Below are positions 22,775 through 32,334 of a stretch of DNA of 64,000 bases, one piece after another. This DNA comes from Proteus vulgaris (GTDB lineage Bacteria > Pseudomonadota > Gammaproteobacteria > Enterobacterales > Enterobacteriaceae): positions 2,331,501-2,395,500 of the forward strand of contig LR590468.1 of the NCBI GenBank assembly GCA_901472505.1. The letters run 5' to 3'. The notes below the pieces were generated by a model. The model did not search any database. It had not been told where the DNA came from and saw nothing but the letters and a program-made list of their open reading frames with translations. The position numbers and the translations under genes were made by a program. Numbering within the stretch: the first letter of the stretch is position 1; every line of letters begins with the position of its first letter.

Positions 22775-25539
22775 TTAATAGTCGTAGCTGACTTGTAACC
22801 AGAACTGACGACCTGGTTCATACGATTTGTATTCTTTATCTTTGTAAGTAAAGTGATCAGCAACGTTTCGAGTATTTAATACGTTGTTAACTTCAATTGA
22901 CATACCAACACCATGAGCAAACTCAGGTTGCCAGCTTAGTTTGGTATCCCAAGTAAAGCGGCTACTGTAGTTCTGTTTTTTATAGGCATAAATATAACCC
23001 GCTTCAGGTGTTTTAATTGGGTTGCCGTTATTGGTTTTTTCTGCTTGAGAGCGCCAGCTATTCCATTGTAATTGGTTAAACCAAGTCACATTCCATTCAT
23101 CCCAAACACTCGTAAGATCTGCTGTGATTTTTAATGGAGAGTTGAAGTTACCAGAGGGTAAGTCTTTGGCATCAATGATTTTTCCGTCATATAGCACTTT
23201 GTTTCGGTTAACGTTTTGAGTATTTGGACTAAAGTCAGCATAACCTGAATCTTTAGGGGTATTGGTTTTGCTTTGTTGCCAACTTATTGAAGCATTAAAA
23301 ATATGATCAGCTTGTGCTAATTCCCAAGGCTGGCTATTTTTCACCGATAAAGTCACAGTATCGTGTGAACTACGACCCTTGTTATTGAATGCACGAATAT
23401 TCATTTTTTCGTAATTAGTGCTACCTGGATATTTTGTATCACTACGCACTTCATCACGACCATTACGATGAACGTATTGTAAACGCCAAGTGGTTGAGGC
23501 GATTTCTTGTTGCAAGCCTAATGTGAATTCGTCGTTGTAAGGCGTTTTTAAAGAATCTAGACCGTCAAAGTCTGTACGGTTATTCCAATTGGCATTAGGT
23601 GATTCGCAATTGAAGTAACAGTGTTGCAAGCCTGCATTTTGTGCCCCCATACAATGCATAAGTTAACATGGAGCGGCCGTAGTAACGGTTTACACCACCG
23701 ATTAAGAGCGTATTGCCTGTGCCCCAAATATCATAAGTACCACTTAAACGAGGTGAAATATTGTTTCTTTGAACAAAATCATCTCTATCTAAACGAATAC
23801 CAGGACGCAGTGTTAAGCGTTTATATTGAATATTATCATCAAGATAGATTGCATAGTTTGTATAGGTTGCACTATGGCTTCCTGATCGGAAGCGTGTTGT
23901 ATTTGAACGTCCGCCACTCCACTCGTTTGTATCGGGATTAGTTATTCCTGTATAGAAATAACTATAAAAATCTTTATCTCTGATATAAGAGCCTTTAGTT
24001 CGAGCAACTTCAAAACCCGTTGTGGGCTGGTGTATGGTTGAGCCTAAGTCGAACGCGTTAAAGCGCATTATCGCTTTAGTGCTTACGGTTTCTTGATTAC
24101 TCTTTAGATCACCCTGACCCCCACTGTTATAACTTGTTGGTGTTGACCAACCAGTAATTGCATCATCTAAACGAATAAAGTAATTTTGATCATTCGTTCG
24201 TTTATCTTCTAGTTTTTGATAACCCGTTGTTAATTCTAATGTACCGAGATCTAATTTATGTTTATAAAGCGCAGTGAAACTTAAACCATTATGCTCATTA
24301 TCATAGCCTGAGTTATAGACTGAACCTGAGAATAAATAGCTTTTATAACGCGCGATATTACTTGATAAATCAAGAGATTGGGTCTCTGAAATATCCCAAG
24401 AATATTTAATAAAATAGTTATCTGAAGTACGAGTTTGGTCGCGATAACCTGCGTTTTGTTCAACTTGTTCTAATTGATAGTCAGGTGTGTGAATAAAACC
24501 ACCCGCACTACTCATCATCATCGGAATGGTTGATTCACGGCGAGAAGCAGAGAATATTAAACCTGTATGCTCAGTTAACCCTGTTTCAAACCAACCACCA
24601 AAGTTTTGTTTGTCGTATTTTTTCTGGAAACGGGCAGGATTACTAAAATCATTATTGGCTGTATCAAAATTTAGTTTTGGATCAGTAAAAATATTATTCC
24701 AACTTGAGCGCGTTGTGCGGTAATAAGCATTAGCATGAGTTTCACCAGACCAGCGACGACTTTGCACATCAACGGTGCCTCCTGTAAACCTGCCAAATTC
24801 AACAGGAATATTGTTATCGTAAACCGTGACGCTATCAATTAAACGACTATCAAGGTACATCCCTTGTTCATCACTGGTCACTCGAGTATTGGTTTCACCA
24901 TTACCTGAATTAGCCGGATCAAAGTCATTGTTAAAACTGACACCATCAAGTTTATAAGAGTTTTGATAACTGCTAGAACCATGAATAGAAATACGTGAAG
25001 GTTTAATTTCACCCTGATTCATTGACGTGCTGTCATTATTGGGAGAATTGAACTGCGGGGTTACTTTTTAGTAAGTCAGTGATGTTGCCATCACCGGTAT
25101 TACGCTGTTTTATCTCTTCTGACGTGAGGTATTGAGGTGCTGAAACAACATCGGTAGCAGGATGATAAGTACTACCGACACCCGTGACTTTTACTTCAGG
25201 AATAATAATCGCGTTAGTCGTTACGAGAGGGCGAATAACAAATCCACTTCCTTGTGGAATAATGTCTAACCCACTACCTATTAAAACTTTTTGTAATGCA
25301 GTTTGAGTGTCAAATTGACCAGAAAGTGCTGGAGCACGTAGATTTTTGACCGAATTTGCATCAAATAAAATTTGGACTTGTCCTTGTTTTGCAATAGTGC
25401 TCAATGAGTCAGCCAAAGACTGTTCTGGTAAGGCCACAGAAATGGTAGATGCATAAGCACAAGGTACAGCAATAGTGGTACTTATAAGTAACGCTAGCAG
25501 AGACCTCTTAAGGGTCTCTTTTTTGTTATTCATTTTCAT
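22775..25539 (-). CDS. yddB: YddB/FusA-like TonB-dependent receptor with N-terminal signalling domain, frame broken by two +1 indels
   Basis: Outer-membrane TonB-dependent receptor. Following a signal peptide (ending about PCAYAS) come a ~70-residue STN secretin/TonB signalling domain (SLADSLSTIAKQGQVQILFD, LIGSGLDIIPQGSGFVI), the plug (GNITDLLKSNPAVQFS, IKPSRISIHGSSSYQNSYKL, VEFGRFTGGTVDV) and a 22-strand-type barrel ending LQVSYDY. Plug and barrel match E. coli YddB motif by motif; the STN domain is extra and explains 920 aa against 790. Start ATG 25539. Extra bases at 25041-25043 and 23644-23648 (C/G runs on the coding strand) split it into 25539-25036, 25022-23595 and 23659-22775; correcting both gives one frame. 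The STN domain and the fecIR pair upstream indicate surface signalling. Ligand unknown. Confidence 0.88.
25499..25525 (+). terminator. Terminator-like hairpin antisense to the receptor start
   Basis: On the plus strand AGAGACC / GGTCTCT (25499-25505, 25513-25519) encloses the seven-base loop TCTTAAG and is followed directly by a T-run, the form of an intrinsic terminator. It lies inside the signal-peptide codons of the minus-strand receptor gene, about 20-40 bases after its start. On the mRNA strand the same hairpin would sit just past the start codon. Confidence 0.5.
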
Positions 25540-25590
25540 TTCACCAATCCCATTCACTAACTTAATAATTGTTGTTACTAAAGAAGAGGT

Positions 25591-25609
25591 GGAAATGAGA
25601 ATTATCCTC
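25591..25609 (-). promoter_or_regulatory. Candidate FecI-type promoter / Fur box before the receptor
   Basis: The minus strand reads GAGGATAATTCTCATTTCC, 52 bases before the receptor ATG and after the fecR stop. It shares ATAATTCT(T/C)ATTTC with the -35 region of the E. coli fecA promoter and matches 12 of 19 Fur-box positions. This is where a FecI-like factor would be expected to act. Assignment is by eye. Confidence 0.45.
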
Positions 25610-25642
25610 ACATGCAAAAAAGAATATTTTTCATATTTATTT

Positions 25643-26671
25643 TTACTTATTGATAATTAACGCATTATTTTTATCGGTGAAAACGACATTAACCGGCAAT
25701 ATAAGTGGGATTGCAGTAATAAAGCCTTTTGCATCGCTAATATTGGCAACACCAGAGACTTTCATTTTGGCAATATCGGGTGAGGCAATTTGAATATTAA
25801 TATCAAGGTAAGGTTTGAGTTTAGTTATCACTTCATTCAATGGTTGTTCAAAGAAATGCAGTTGACCAAAACGCCAACTTCCTACGGCATCAATATTAAC
25901 CGAAGAGATAACAAAACTATCGTTGTCTAATTTGCTGGTGGCCTGAGAACCGGCATACAAAAAAGCTGGAGAAGATTTAGGAGTTGCTTTTACTTCAACG
26001 ATCCCTTCATGTACTGCAACATTAATTTGGTTGTTATCATAGCGATTGACTTCGAATTCAGTACCAACAACTTTGATTAATCGTGAGTCTGCTTGTACAT
26101 AGAATGGACGATAAGGATTTGATTTTACTTTGAAATAAGCTTGACCTTTATCTAGCCATAATCGTCTTTCTTCTTGTACATAAGCGACTCTGACTTGTGT
26201 ATTTCTGTCTAAGTAGACTTGAGAGCCATCAGCTAAAGTCATTTCTTTTGGTAAGTCGCTGGTTGCAAGCGTCATATTATCCATTAGTAATGCGGGTAAA
26301 TGACTATAAGGGAGATATAAAACAGTGAGTAGGCAAAAAGTTGCGGTAGTGTGGATGACGGGGCGCCAAAGAGAACGTTTTTTCTTTTCAACAGTAGTTA
26401 TTGTTGGTCGTGATAATGCATCACATTGACGCCAAATACCCGCAATATCTTGATACGCTTGCTGATTGACATCATTTTCTATCCAGTCTTTAAATTCTTG
26501 GCGTTGTTTGGGGGTCATCCTTTGGCTGTGTTGTCGGGTGAACCAAAGGGCTGCTTGCTCGTCAATAGAATCATTGAGTAATTCATCATCAGCTCCTAAG
26601 AAAAGAGGAGCGGTTTCCTCATTTGTATGAGGTTTAGTTTCCGGTATGTTTTTTTCCGGCTTACTCATCAT
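25643..26671 (-). CDS. FecR-like anti-sigma / signal transducer
   Basis: FecR-type proteins hold an ECF sigma factor and release it when an outer-membrane receptor with a signalling domain binds ligand. The protein has an N-terminal cytoplasmic region with AALWFTRQHSQRMTPKQRQEF typical of the family's DUF4880 segment, one membrane span (ATFCLLTVLYLPYSHLPALL, about residues 110-130) and a periplasmic FecR domain (LADGSQVYLDRNTQVRV, VVGTEFEVNRYDNNQINVAV, GSWRFGQLHFFEQPLNEVI). The start is ATG ATG at 26671/26668, overlapping the sigma gene end and preceded by AGGAG; the longer frame to 26857 is inside the sigma gene. About 342 aa. Confidence 0.9.
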   Translation of the reverse strand: MMSKPEKNIPETKPHTNEETAPLFLGADDELLNDSIDEQAALWFTRQHSQRMTPKQRQEFKDWIENDVNQQAYQDIAGIWRQCDALSRPTITTVEKKKRSLWRPVIHTTATFCLLTVLYLPYSHLPALLMDNMTLATSDLPKEMTLADGSQVYLDRNTQVRVAYVQEERRLWLDKGQAYFKVKSNPYRPFYVQADSRLIKVVGTEFEVNRYDNNQINVAVHEGIVEVKATPKSSPAFLYAGSQATSKLDNDSFVISSVNIDAVGSWRFGQLHFFEQPLNEVITKLKPYLDINIQIASPDIAKMKVSGVANISDAKGFITAIPLILPVNVVFTDKNNALIINK

Positions 26672-27209
26672 TCGTGCATTTCTCCTGTCCTGCATCGACG
26701 TATCTTTTGCAATGTAATAGCGCAGCTGCAATATGTTTTTCCACCATACTGATTGAGATTTCCATTTGTTCTGCAATTTCGCTTTGTGATAAACCATCAA
26801 AACGATAAAGAATAAACGCTTCTCGTCGGCGTGGGGGCAATGTTGCAATTGCTTCACTAAGTAGATCTAAACGTTGTTGATGCTCTAGGACATACCCAGG
26901 ATCGAGCTCAGTTGTATAATTTTGAGCAACATCATCTAATTGATAATCATCCTGATAGATATCTTTTTGCTTTTGATTTTTTCTCCAATGGTCAATCAAA
27001 ACATGGTTCGCTATTTTAAACAGAAAAGCACGCTGTTGTTGCACCGGTGTTTGTTCTTTTCTGTTTAACCATAGTGTAAACACATCTTGAGACAAATCAT
27101 CCGCATCATGGTAATTCCCCGTACGTTTGTGGAAAAAACGCACAAGTTGTCCATAGGTTGATTGATAGGCACAACTAATTTTTTGTGCCAATGATTTATC
27201 GCTAGCCAT
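26661..27209 (-). CDS. FecI-like ECF sigma factor
   Basis: ECF sigma factor of 182 aa of the iron-starvation (FecI) type. Region 2 reads YGQLVRFFHKRTGNYHDADD and DVFTLWLNRKEQ, ending HVLIDHWRKNQ; region 4 reads LPPRRREAFILYRFDGLSQS followed by EIAEQMEISISMVEKHIAAA, a clear helix-turn-helix. It overlaps the fecR-like gene by about 10 bases and is divergent from the TonB paralogue. By analogy it is expected to drive the receptor-yddA-pqqL genes when the receptor signals. The divergent region contains a weak Fur-box match (27272-27290), compatible with iron control. Confidence 0.93.
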   Translation of the reverse strand: MASDKSLAQKISCAYQSTYGQLVRFFHKRTGNYHDADDLSQDVFTLWLNRKEQTPVQQQRAFLFKIANHVLIDHWRKNQKQKDIYQDDYQLDDVAQNYTTELDPGYVLEHQQRLDLLSEAIATLPPRRREAFILYRFDGLSQSEIAEQMEISISMVEKHIAAALLHCKRYVDAGQEKCTNDE

Positions 27210-27271
27210 ATTCTCTGGTGTCTAAAAAAGAGTGAAATAATAAGCTCTTACTGCTTCTCAAGCGAACAAGT

Positions 27272-27290
27272 TATAATAATTATCAAGCTA
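27272..27290. promoter_or_regulatory. Weak Fur-box candidate between sigma factor and TonB paralogue
   Basis: TATAATAATTATCAAGCTA matches 12 of 19 positions of the Fur consensus (GATAATGATAATCATTATC). Such matches are easy to find in AT-rich DNA; position between two iron-type genes is the main support. Confidence 0.3.
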
Positions 27291-27380
27291 ATTTTTTATT
27301 GTATTATTAATAATAAGCAATATCATTTGTGTTTGTATTATGCCTATAATTCATCAGAAAGAAAATCAGAGGCAAGAATT

Positions 27381-28178
27381 ATGAGTAGTATGTCGGCGAC
27401 TTTTCAACGCCGTTGGTCGTTTTCTCTTGGTGGATTAACTGCCAGTATTTTATTTCATACAACGCTAGTCGTTATCGCCATTGGCTGGATAACCTCTAAA
27501 GATGAACGTCATGGCGTTTTACCTCCCGCAATGACAATGGATCTTGGTATCTATCAATTAGCTCAGACAGAAACAAAAGATGTTCCTGTTGGGCCTGAAA
27601 AAGTGATGTCTGTTCCTGAGCCCGCAGAAACAGAACCTGAGCCAATTAAAGAAGTATTGGATTTACCAAAAATGCCGGTGGTTGAACAAGGTACTTATGA
27701 ACATATTCCCGAAAAGCCAAAAGTAAAGCCAGTGGTTAAGCCAAAACCAGTTGCAGTAAAAGTCCCTGATGATCTCCCTATCTCAGAAGCCCCCTCTGAA
27801 GTAACGAGTGCACCGATTTCTGGGACGAGTACAGCCAGTAGTGCGCAATTTAATAGTTTCTCATCTTCTTCCGTAAGTGGGCAAATGGGGTGGGAAAGTT
27901 TGGTACATAGTCATATTGAGATGTATAAACGCTATCCAAGAACAGCGATACGTTTTAAAGCGACAGGTGTGACACAGGTTTCTATTGTGTTAAATGCCAA
28001 AGGTGAATTATTAGAGGCCAAAGTGGAAACATCATCAGGTAATCGCATTCTTGATCGAGAAGCGTTAAATACTATTAAACGGGCTTCGCCATTTCCTGCA
28101 CCAGAAAGTTATCGTTTAGACAATGGGAGTATTTCATTTACAGCGCCTTTAAGCTTTGATTATAGGCAAGAGAGTTAA
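27381..28178 (+). CDS. TonB family energy transducer, FusB-like
   Basis: A dedicated TonB paralogue that would energise the divergent receptor from the inner membrane. From ATG 27381 (AGAGG box) the 265 aa protein has a short cytoplasmic N-terminus, one membrane span (LGGLTASILFHTTLVVIAIG), a Pro/Glu/Lys-rich periplasmic spacer (PEPAETEPEPIKE, KPKVKPVVKPKPVAVKVP), a Ser-rich linker and a TonB C-terminal domain (YKRYPRTAIRFKATGVTQVS, GNRILDREALNTIKRASPFP). The upstream start at 27327 adds 18 residues without support. A private TonB beside receptor, protease and ABC protein is the Fus-locus arrangement. Confidence 0.9.
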   Translation: MSSMSATFQRRWSFSLGGLTASILFHTTLVVIAIGWITSKDERHGVLPPAMTMDLGIYQLAQTETKDVPVGPEKVMSVPEPAETEPEPIKEVLDLPKMPVVEQGTYEHIPEKPKVKPVVKPKPVAVKVPDDLPISEAPSEVTSAPISGTSTASSAQFNSFSSSSVSGQMGWESLVHSHIEMYKRYPRTAIRFKATGVTQVSIVLNAKGELLEAKVETSSGNRILDREALNTIKRASPFPAPESYRLDNGSISFTAPLSFDYRQES

Positions 28179-28250
28179 TTAATACTGATTTACAAGTATT
28201 TATTAAATAAAAGATAATAAAAGAATTATTTAAATATAATCTAAATACAA

Positions 28251-28283
28251 AAAAGCAGAGAATAATCTCTGCTTTTTTGTTAT
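28251..28283. terminator. Bidirectional terminator between tonB paralogue and ettA
   Basis: Stem AAAAGCAGAG / CTCTGCTTTT (28251-28260, 28267-28276), loop AATAAT, with A's before and T's after; the genes converge. Confidence 0.93.
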
Positions 28284-28305
28284 CGCATAGAGTCAATAAA
28301 TTCGA

Positions 28306-29973
28306 TTATTTACTCATACGTTTGTACTTCATGCGACGAGGCTGAATAGCATCGTTACCTAATGTACGTTTTTTGTACTCTTCATATTCAGTAAAGTTAC
28401 CTTCGAAGAATTCTACTTTACCTTCATCTTGGTAATCGATGATATGTGTGGCAATACGGTCAAGGAACCAACGGTCATGGGAAATAACCATGGCGCAACC
28501 AGGGAACTCTAACAGCGCATTTTCTAATGCACGTAAGGTTTCAACGTCGAGGTCGTTGGTTGGTTCATCGAGCAGTAACATGTTACCGCCAACTTGTAGC
28601 AGTTTAGCAAGGTGTAAACGACCACGTTCACCACCAGAAAGTTCGCCAACACGTTTACCTTGGTCAACGCCTTTAAAGTTAAAGCGGCCAACATAAGCAC
28701 GACTTGGAATTTCAAAGTTACCAATACGCATAATGTCTTGGCCACCTGAGACTTCTTCCCAAACAGTTTTACTATCATCCATGCTGTCGCGGAACTGATC
28801 AACAGATGCTAACTTAACAGTATCACCTAGCACTAAAGTACCTGAGTCTGGTTGTTCTTGACCTGAGATCATACGAAATAGCGTTGATTTACCCGCACCG
28901 TTAGGGCCGATAATACCAACAATAGCACCTTTAGGGATAGAGAAGCTGAGATCATCAATCAGAACACGATCACCATAAGATTTTGTTAGATTATTAATTT
29001 CTAACACTTTATCCCCTAAACGTGGCCCAGGTGGAATAAAGAGTTCACTGGTTTCATTACGTTTTTGATAATCAACGCTATTCAGTTCTTCAAAGCGAGC
29101 CAGACGTGCTTTGCCTTTTGCTTGACGACCTTTAGGATTTTGACGGATCCACTCAAGCTCTTTTTGAATTGATTTATGGCGAGCAGCTTCTGTTGCGGCT
29201 TCTTGCTCTAGACGCGCATCTTTTTGCTCTAACCATGAAGAGTAGTTTCCTTCCCATGGAATACCTTCACCACGGTCAAGTTCTAAGATCCAACCCGCGA
29301 CGTTATCAAGGAAGTAACGGTCGTGCGTGATTGCAACAACAGTACCTTCATAATCGTGTAAGAAGCGTTCTAACCAAGCCACCGATTCAGCATCTAAGTG
29401 GTTAGTTGGTTCATCTAATAACAGCATATCTGGTTTTTCTAACAGAAGACGGCAGATAGCAACACGACGGCGTTCACCTCCTGAAAGTTTCTCAATTTTT
29501 GCGTCCCATTCAGGTAAACGCAACGCTTCTGCTGCACGCTCTAGTTGATTTTCAAGGTTATGGCCATCATGAGATTGGATAATTGCTTCTAATTGACCTT
29601 GTTCTTTAGCTAATTTATCGAAATCAGCATCAGGATCAGCATAAGCAGCATAAACTTCATCGAGGCGGTTTAATGCGTTTTTCAGTTCGCTAACGGCTTC
29701 TTCAACGGCTTCACGTACTGTATGTTCGGGGTTTAATTTTGGTTCTTGTGGTAAATAACCAATTTTGATACCAGGTTGTGGGCGTGCTTCACCTTCAATA
29801 TCGGTATCGATACCGCCATTAATGCGAAGTAATGTTGATTTACCGGCACCATTTAGACCCAGTACACCAATTTTCGCACCCGGGAAGAAGCTGAGTGAAA
29901 TGTTTTTAAGGATATGTCGTTTGGGTGGGACAATTTTCCCGACACGCAACATACTATAAACGTATTGAGCCAC
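28306..29973 (-). CDS. ettA: Energy-dependent translational throttle protein EttA (ABC-F)
   Basis: EttA is a cytosolic ABC-F protein that binds the ribosomal E site and gates entry into elongation according to ATP/ADP ratio. The 555 aa length equals E. coli EttA. Two ATPase domains are visible: Walker A GLNGAGKST, signature LSGGERRR, Walker B MLLLDEPTNHLD, then GPNGAGKST, LSGGERGR and MLLLDEPTNDLD; between them lies the ABC-F linker arm and the RQNPKGRQAKGKARLARFEE segment. No membrane domain. It is divergent from slt, as in E. coli. Intact. Confidence 0.97.
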   Translation of the reverse strand: MAQYVYSMLRVGKIVPPKRHILKNISLSFFPGAKIGVLGLNGAGKSTLLRINGGIDTDIEGEARPQPGIKIGYLPQEPKLNPEHTVREAVEEAVSELKNALNRLDEVYAAYADPDADFDKLAKEQGQLEAIIQSHDGHNLENQLERAAEALRLPEWDAKIEKLSGGERRRVAICRLLLEKPDMLLLDEPTNHLDAESVAWLERFLHDYEGTVVAITHDRYFLDNVAGWILELDRGEGIPWEGNYSSWLEQKDARLEQEAATEAARHKSIQKELEWIRQNPKGRQAKGKARLARFEELNSVDYQKRNETSELFIPPGPRLGDKVLEINNLTKSYGDRVLIDDLSFSIPKGAIVGIIGPNGAGKSTLFRMISGQEQPDSGTLVLGDTVKLASVDQFRDSMDDSKTVWEEVSGGQDIMRIGNFEIPSRAYVGRFNFKGVDQGKRVGELSGGERGRLHLAKLLQVGGNMLLLDEPTNDLDVETLRALENALLEFPGCAMVISHDRWFLDRIATHIIDYQDEGKVEFFEGNFTEYEEYKKRTLGNDAIQPRRMKYKRMSK

Positions 29974-30314
29974 TATAATTACCCTTTGATTATAAAAGAG
30001 ATTTTCTCTGAGGCGCCGTTTTTTCGCGATAAAACAAATTTTTTGTAATTAAGTCGCGTTTTTAAGGCACCTAAATGAACAATAGCAAAGTCAATGCCAG
30101 TAATTTGCCAAAGACCCGAAAAAGATGAAAGTCGCCAGTATACCCGATTTATAAAAGAAAACCTTAGTCAAAAGCGAGGTTTTTATCTACCTTTCGTGCT
30201 TCCTCTGAAAGTAATGAAAATTTCTCTTAAAGAGGGGAACTTACATTGTTAATGATTATCATATTAGCTAATGTATTCAGTATTTGGTGGTTTATTCGAG
30301 GTGGGAGATATTAC
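29974..30314. other. Divergent promoter region, ettA / slt
   Basis: About 340 bases with no gene. A plus-strand hairpin AAAACCT (30159-30165) / AGGTTTT (30178-30184) followed by T's lies in the slt leader and could be a weak terminator or attenuator; its stem is AT-rich and the loop is 12 bases, so support is modest. Confidence 0.4.
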
Positions 30315-32234
30315 GTGGTTAAGCAAAAGTGGTCATTAGCAGTCGCAATAGGAGCTTTGTGTTTTTCAACATGGGCACAAGCAGATTCATTAAGTGAACA
30401 ACGTGTTCGCTACCAAGAGATTAAGGCTGCATGGGATCTTAAAAAAACAGATGAAGTAGAAAAATTACTCCCGACATTAGAAAACTATCCACTTTACCCT
30501 TATCTGGAATATCGCCAAATTACCGATAATCTTGATGTTATTGCACCGGCTGTGGTGACTGAGTTTGTGGCCAAATACCCAACATTACCACCAGCAAAAG
30601 CACTTCCTTCGCTATTTGTAAATGAATTGGCTAAACGTCAAGAGTGGCAAAATCTACTGACCTTTAGTCCTAATCCACCAAATCCTAAAGCGGCTAGATG
30701 TAACTATTATTATGCTAAGTGGGCAACCGGTGATATTCAAACGGCATGGATAGGGGCTAAAGAAGCATGGCTAAATGGCACATCAATGCCATCAAGTTGT
30801 GATCCTCTTTTTGATGAATGGGAAAAAGCTAATCAATTAACACCAGAACTAGTATTAGAACGGATTAACTTAGCAATTAAAAATGGTAATACAGGGCTTG
30901 CGGCATATTTAGCAAGACGTCTTCCAGAAAATTATCAAACGATGAGTGATGCGTTGGTTGAATTACAAGACTTTCCAAACTTAGTGGGGCGTTATGCAAC
31001 CGTGCTTTCACCGACTGATTTCTCTCGTTCCATCATACAATCTGCATTTTCACGTTGGGCGAGAAAAGATGCAGATGCAGCTCGAGCTCAACTGGATAAT
31101 ATTGCGCATGCACAAAAAATGACGGCAAGTGAACGTCAGTTAATGCGTGATACCGTGGCATGGCAATATATGCCTTATGCGACACCTGAGCAGGTAAAAT
31201 GGCGCGATAGTGTGATCCAAGATACTGCATCTGATACCTTGCGTGAACGTCGTGTACGTTTAGCATTAAGCCAAAATCAACCTGCTGAATTGTCATTGTG
31301 GTTAGAAAGGCTCTCTCCTGAAAGTAAAAATAAGGAAGAGTGGCGTTATTGGCGTGCAATGGTGTTGCAATCACAAGGTAAAAATAGTGAAGCACAAGCG
31401 ATTTTAGAAGCACTAACACAAAATCGTGGCTTTTACCCAATGGTTGCTGCTTCTAAGCTCGGTAAGCCTTATGTAATGGTGATAGATAAAGCACCGAGTG
31501 TTTCATCAAGCATCCCTAATCAGCCAGAAGTACAACGTGTTCGTGAATTAATGTATTGGCAAATGGACAACTTGGCGCGCTCAGAGTGGGCAAACTACGT
31601 TGTCTCACAACCAGCACAAATGCAATCTCAATTAGCACGTTATGCATTTGAACAAAAATGGGCTGATTTAGCAGTACAAGCCACTATTACAGGAAAAATG
31701 TGGGATCATTTAGAAGAGCGTTTTCCACTTGCTTGGAAAAATGAGTTTGAGCAATACACAAAAGACAAATCTATAGATCGTAATTATGCGATGGCAATTG
31801 CTCGCCAAGAAAGTGCATGGAACCCACAAGCACGCTCTTCAGCTGGTGCAACAGGGTTAATGCAGGTAATGCCAAAAACTGCTGAGTTTACAGTAAAACA
31901 AGCGGGTATTACCGGCTATGTCAGTAGCGCGCAGTTAACAAACCCGGTGAAAAATATTGAGATTGGTACTGCTTATCTGGATTCTGTCTATCAAAGGTTT
32001 AACCAAAACCGTATTTTAGCTAGTGCTGCATATAATGCAGGCCCCGCGCGTGTTGATCGTTGGTTATCTGATGCAAATGGCCAATTAGATGCTATTGCGT
32101 TTGTAGAAAGTATTCCTTTTGCAGAAACCCGTGGTTATGTAAAAAATGTACTCTCTTTTGCTGTTTTTTATAGTTATTTTGCAGGCGAACAGCAACCGAT
32201 ATTAACTGAGAATGAATGGAATAGCCGTTATTAA
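30315..32234 (+). CDS. slt: Soluble lytic murein transglycosylase Slt70
   Basis: Slt cleaves the beta-1,4 glycosidic bond of peptidoglycan in the periplasm, forming 1,6-anhydro-MurNAc ends. I take GTG 30315 as start because GGGAG lies seven bases upstream and a signal peptide (LAVAIGALCFSTWAQA) follows at once; this gives 639 aa, near the E. coli size. The long alpha-superhelical U domain includes NYPLYPYLEYRQITDNLD; the catalytic domain has the family motif ARQESAWNPQARS, with the catalytic glutamate at about residue 499, then ATGLMQVMPKTA and AYNAGPARVDRWL. trpR follows about 100 bases downstream, as in E. coli. Confidence 0.95.
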   Translation: MVKQKWSLAVAIGALCFSTWAQADSLSEQRVRYQEIKAAWDLKKTDEVEKLLPTLENYPLYPYLEYRQITDNLDVIAPAVVTEFVAKYPTLPPAKALPSLFVNELAKRQEWQNLLTFSPNPPNPKAARCNYYYAKWATGDIQTAWIGAKEAWLNGTSMPSSCDPLFDEWEKANQLTPELVLERINLAIKNGNTGLAAYLARRLPENYQTMSDALVELQDFPNLVGRYATVLSPTDFSRSIIQSAFSRWARKDADAARAQLDNIAHAQKMTASERQLMRDTVAWQYMPYATPEQVKWRDSVIQDTASDTLRERRVRLALSQNQPAELSLWLERLSPESKNKEEWRYWRAMVLQSQGKNSEAQAILEALTQNRGFYPMVAASKLGKPYVMVIDKAPSVSSSIPNQPEVQRVRELMYWQMDNLARSEWANYVVSQPAQMQSQLARYAFEQKWADLAVQATITGKMWDHLEERFPLAWKNEFEQYTKDKSIDRNYAMAIARQESAWNPQARSSAGATGLMQVMPKTAEFTVKQAGITGYVSSAQLTNPVKNIEIGTAYLDSVYQRFNQNRILASAAYNAGPARVDRWLSDANGQLDAIAFVESIPFAETRGYVKNVLSFAVFYSYFAGEQQPILTENEWNSRY

Positions 32235-32267
32235 GGGATAAAACAGCGATTTATCGTGAGAGCCTCT

Positions 32268-32314
32268 TTGTCCATTAGCAAAGTATGATATAGTTTGTAC
32301 TAGTTAATGAGTGT
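32268..32314 (+). promoter_or_regulatory. trpR promoter with TrpR operator
   Basis: TTGTCC (32268) and TATAGT (32289-32294) form a promoter with a short 15-base spacer. Immediately downstream, GTACTAGTTAATGAGTGT (32297-32314) matches 14 of 18 positions of the palindromic trp operator, overlapping the expected start of transcription, so TrpR should repress its own gene as in E. coli. Confidence 0.7.
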
Positions 32315-32334
32315 GGCAAAAAGAGGCTTCCACG

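Noticed and set aside
23621..23941. 106-codon plus-strand frame inside the TonB receptor gene
   Set aside because: Fully antisense to well-conserved plug and barrel codons; a shadow frame.
31033..31440. 135-codon minus-strand frame within slt
   Set aside because: Antisense to an intact, conserved Slt coding region; His/Tyr-rich composition typical of a shadow.
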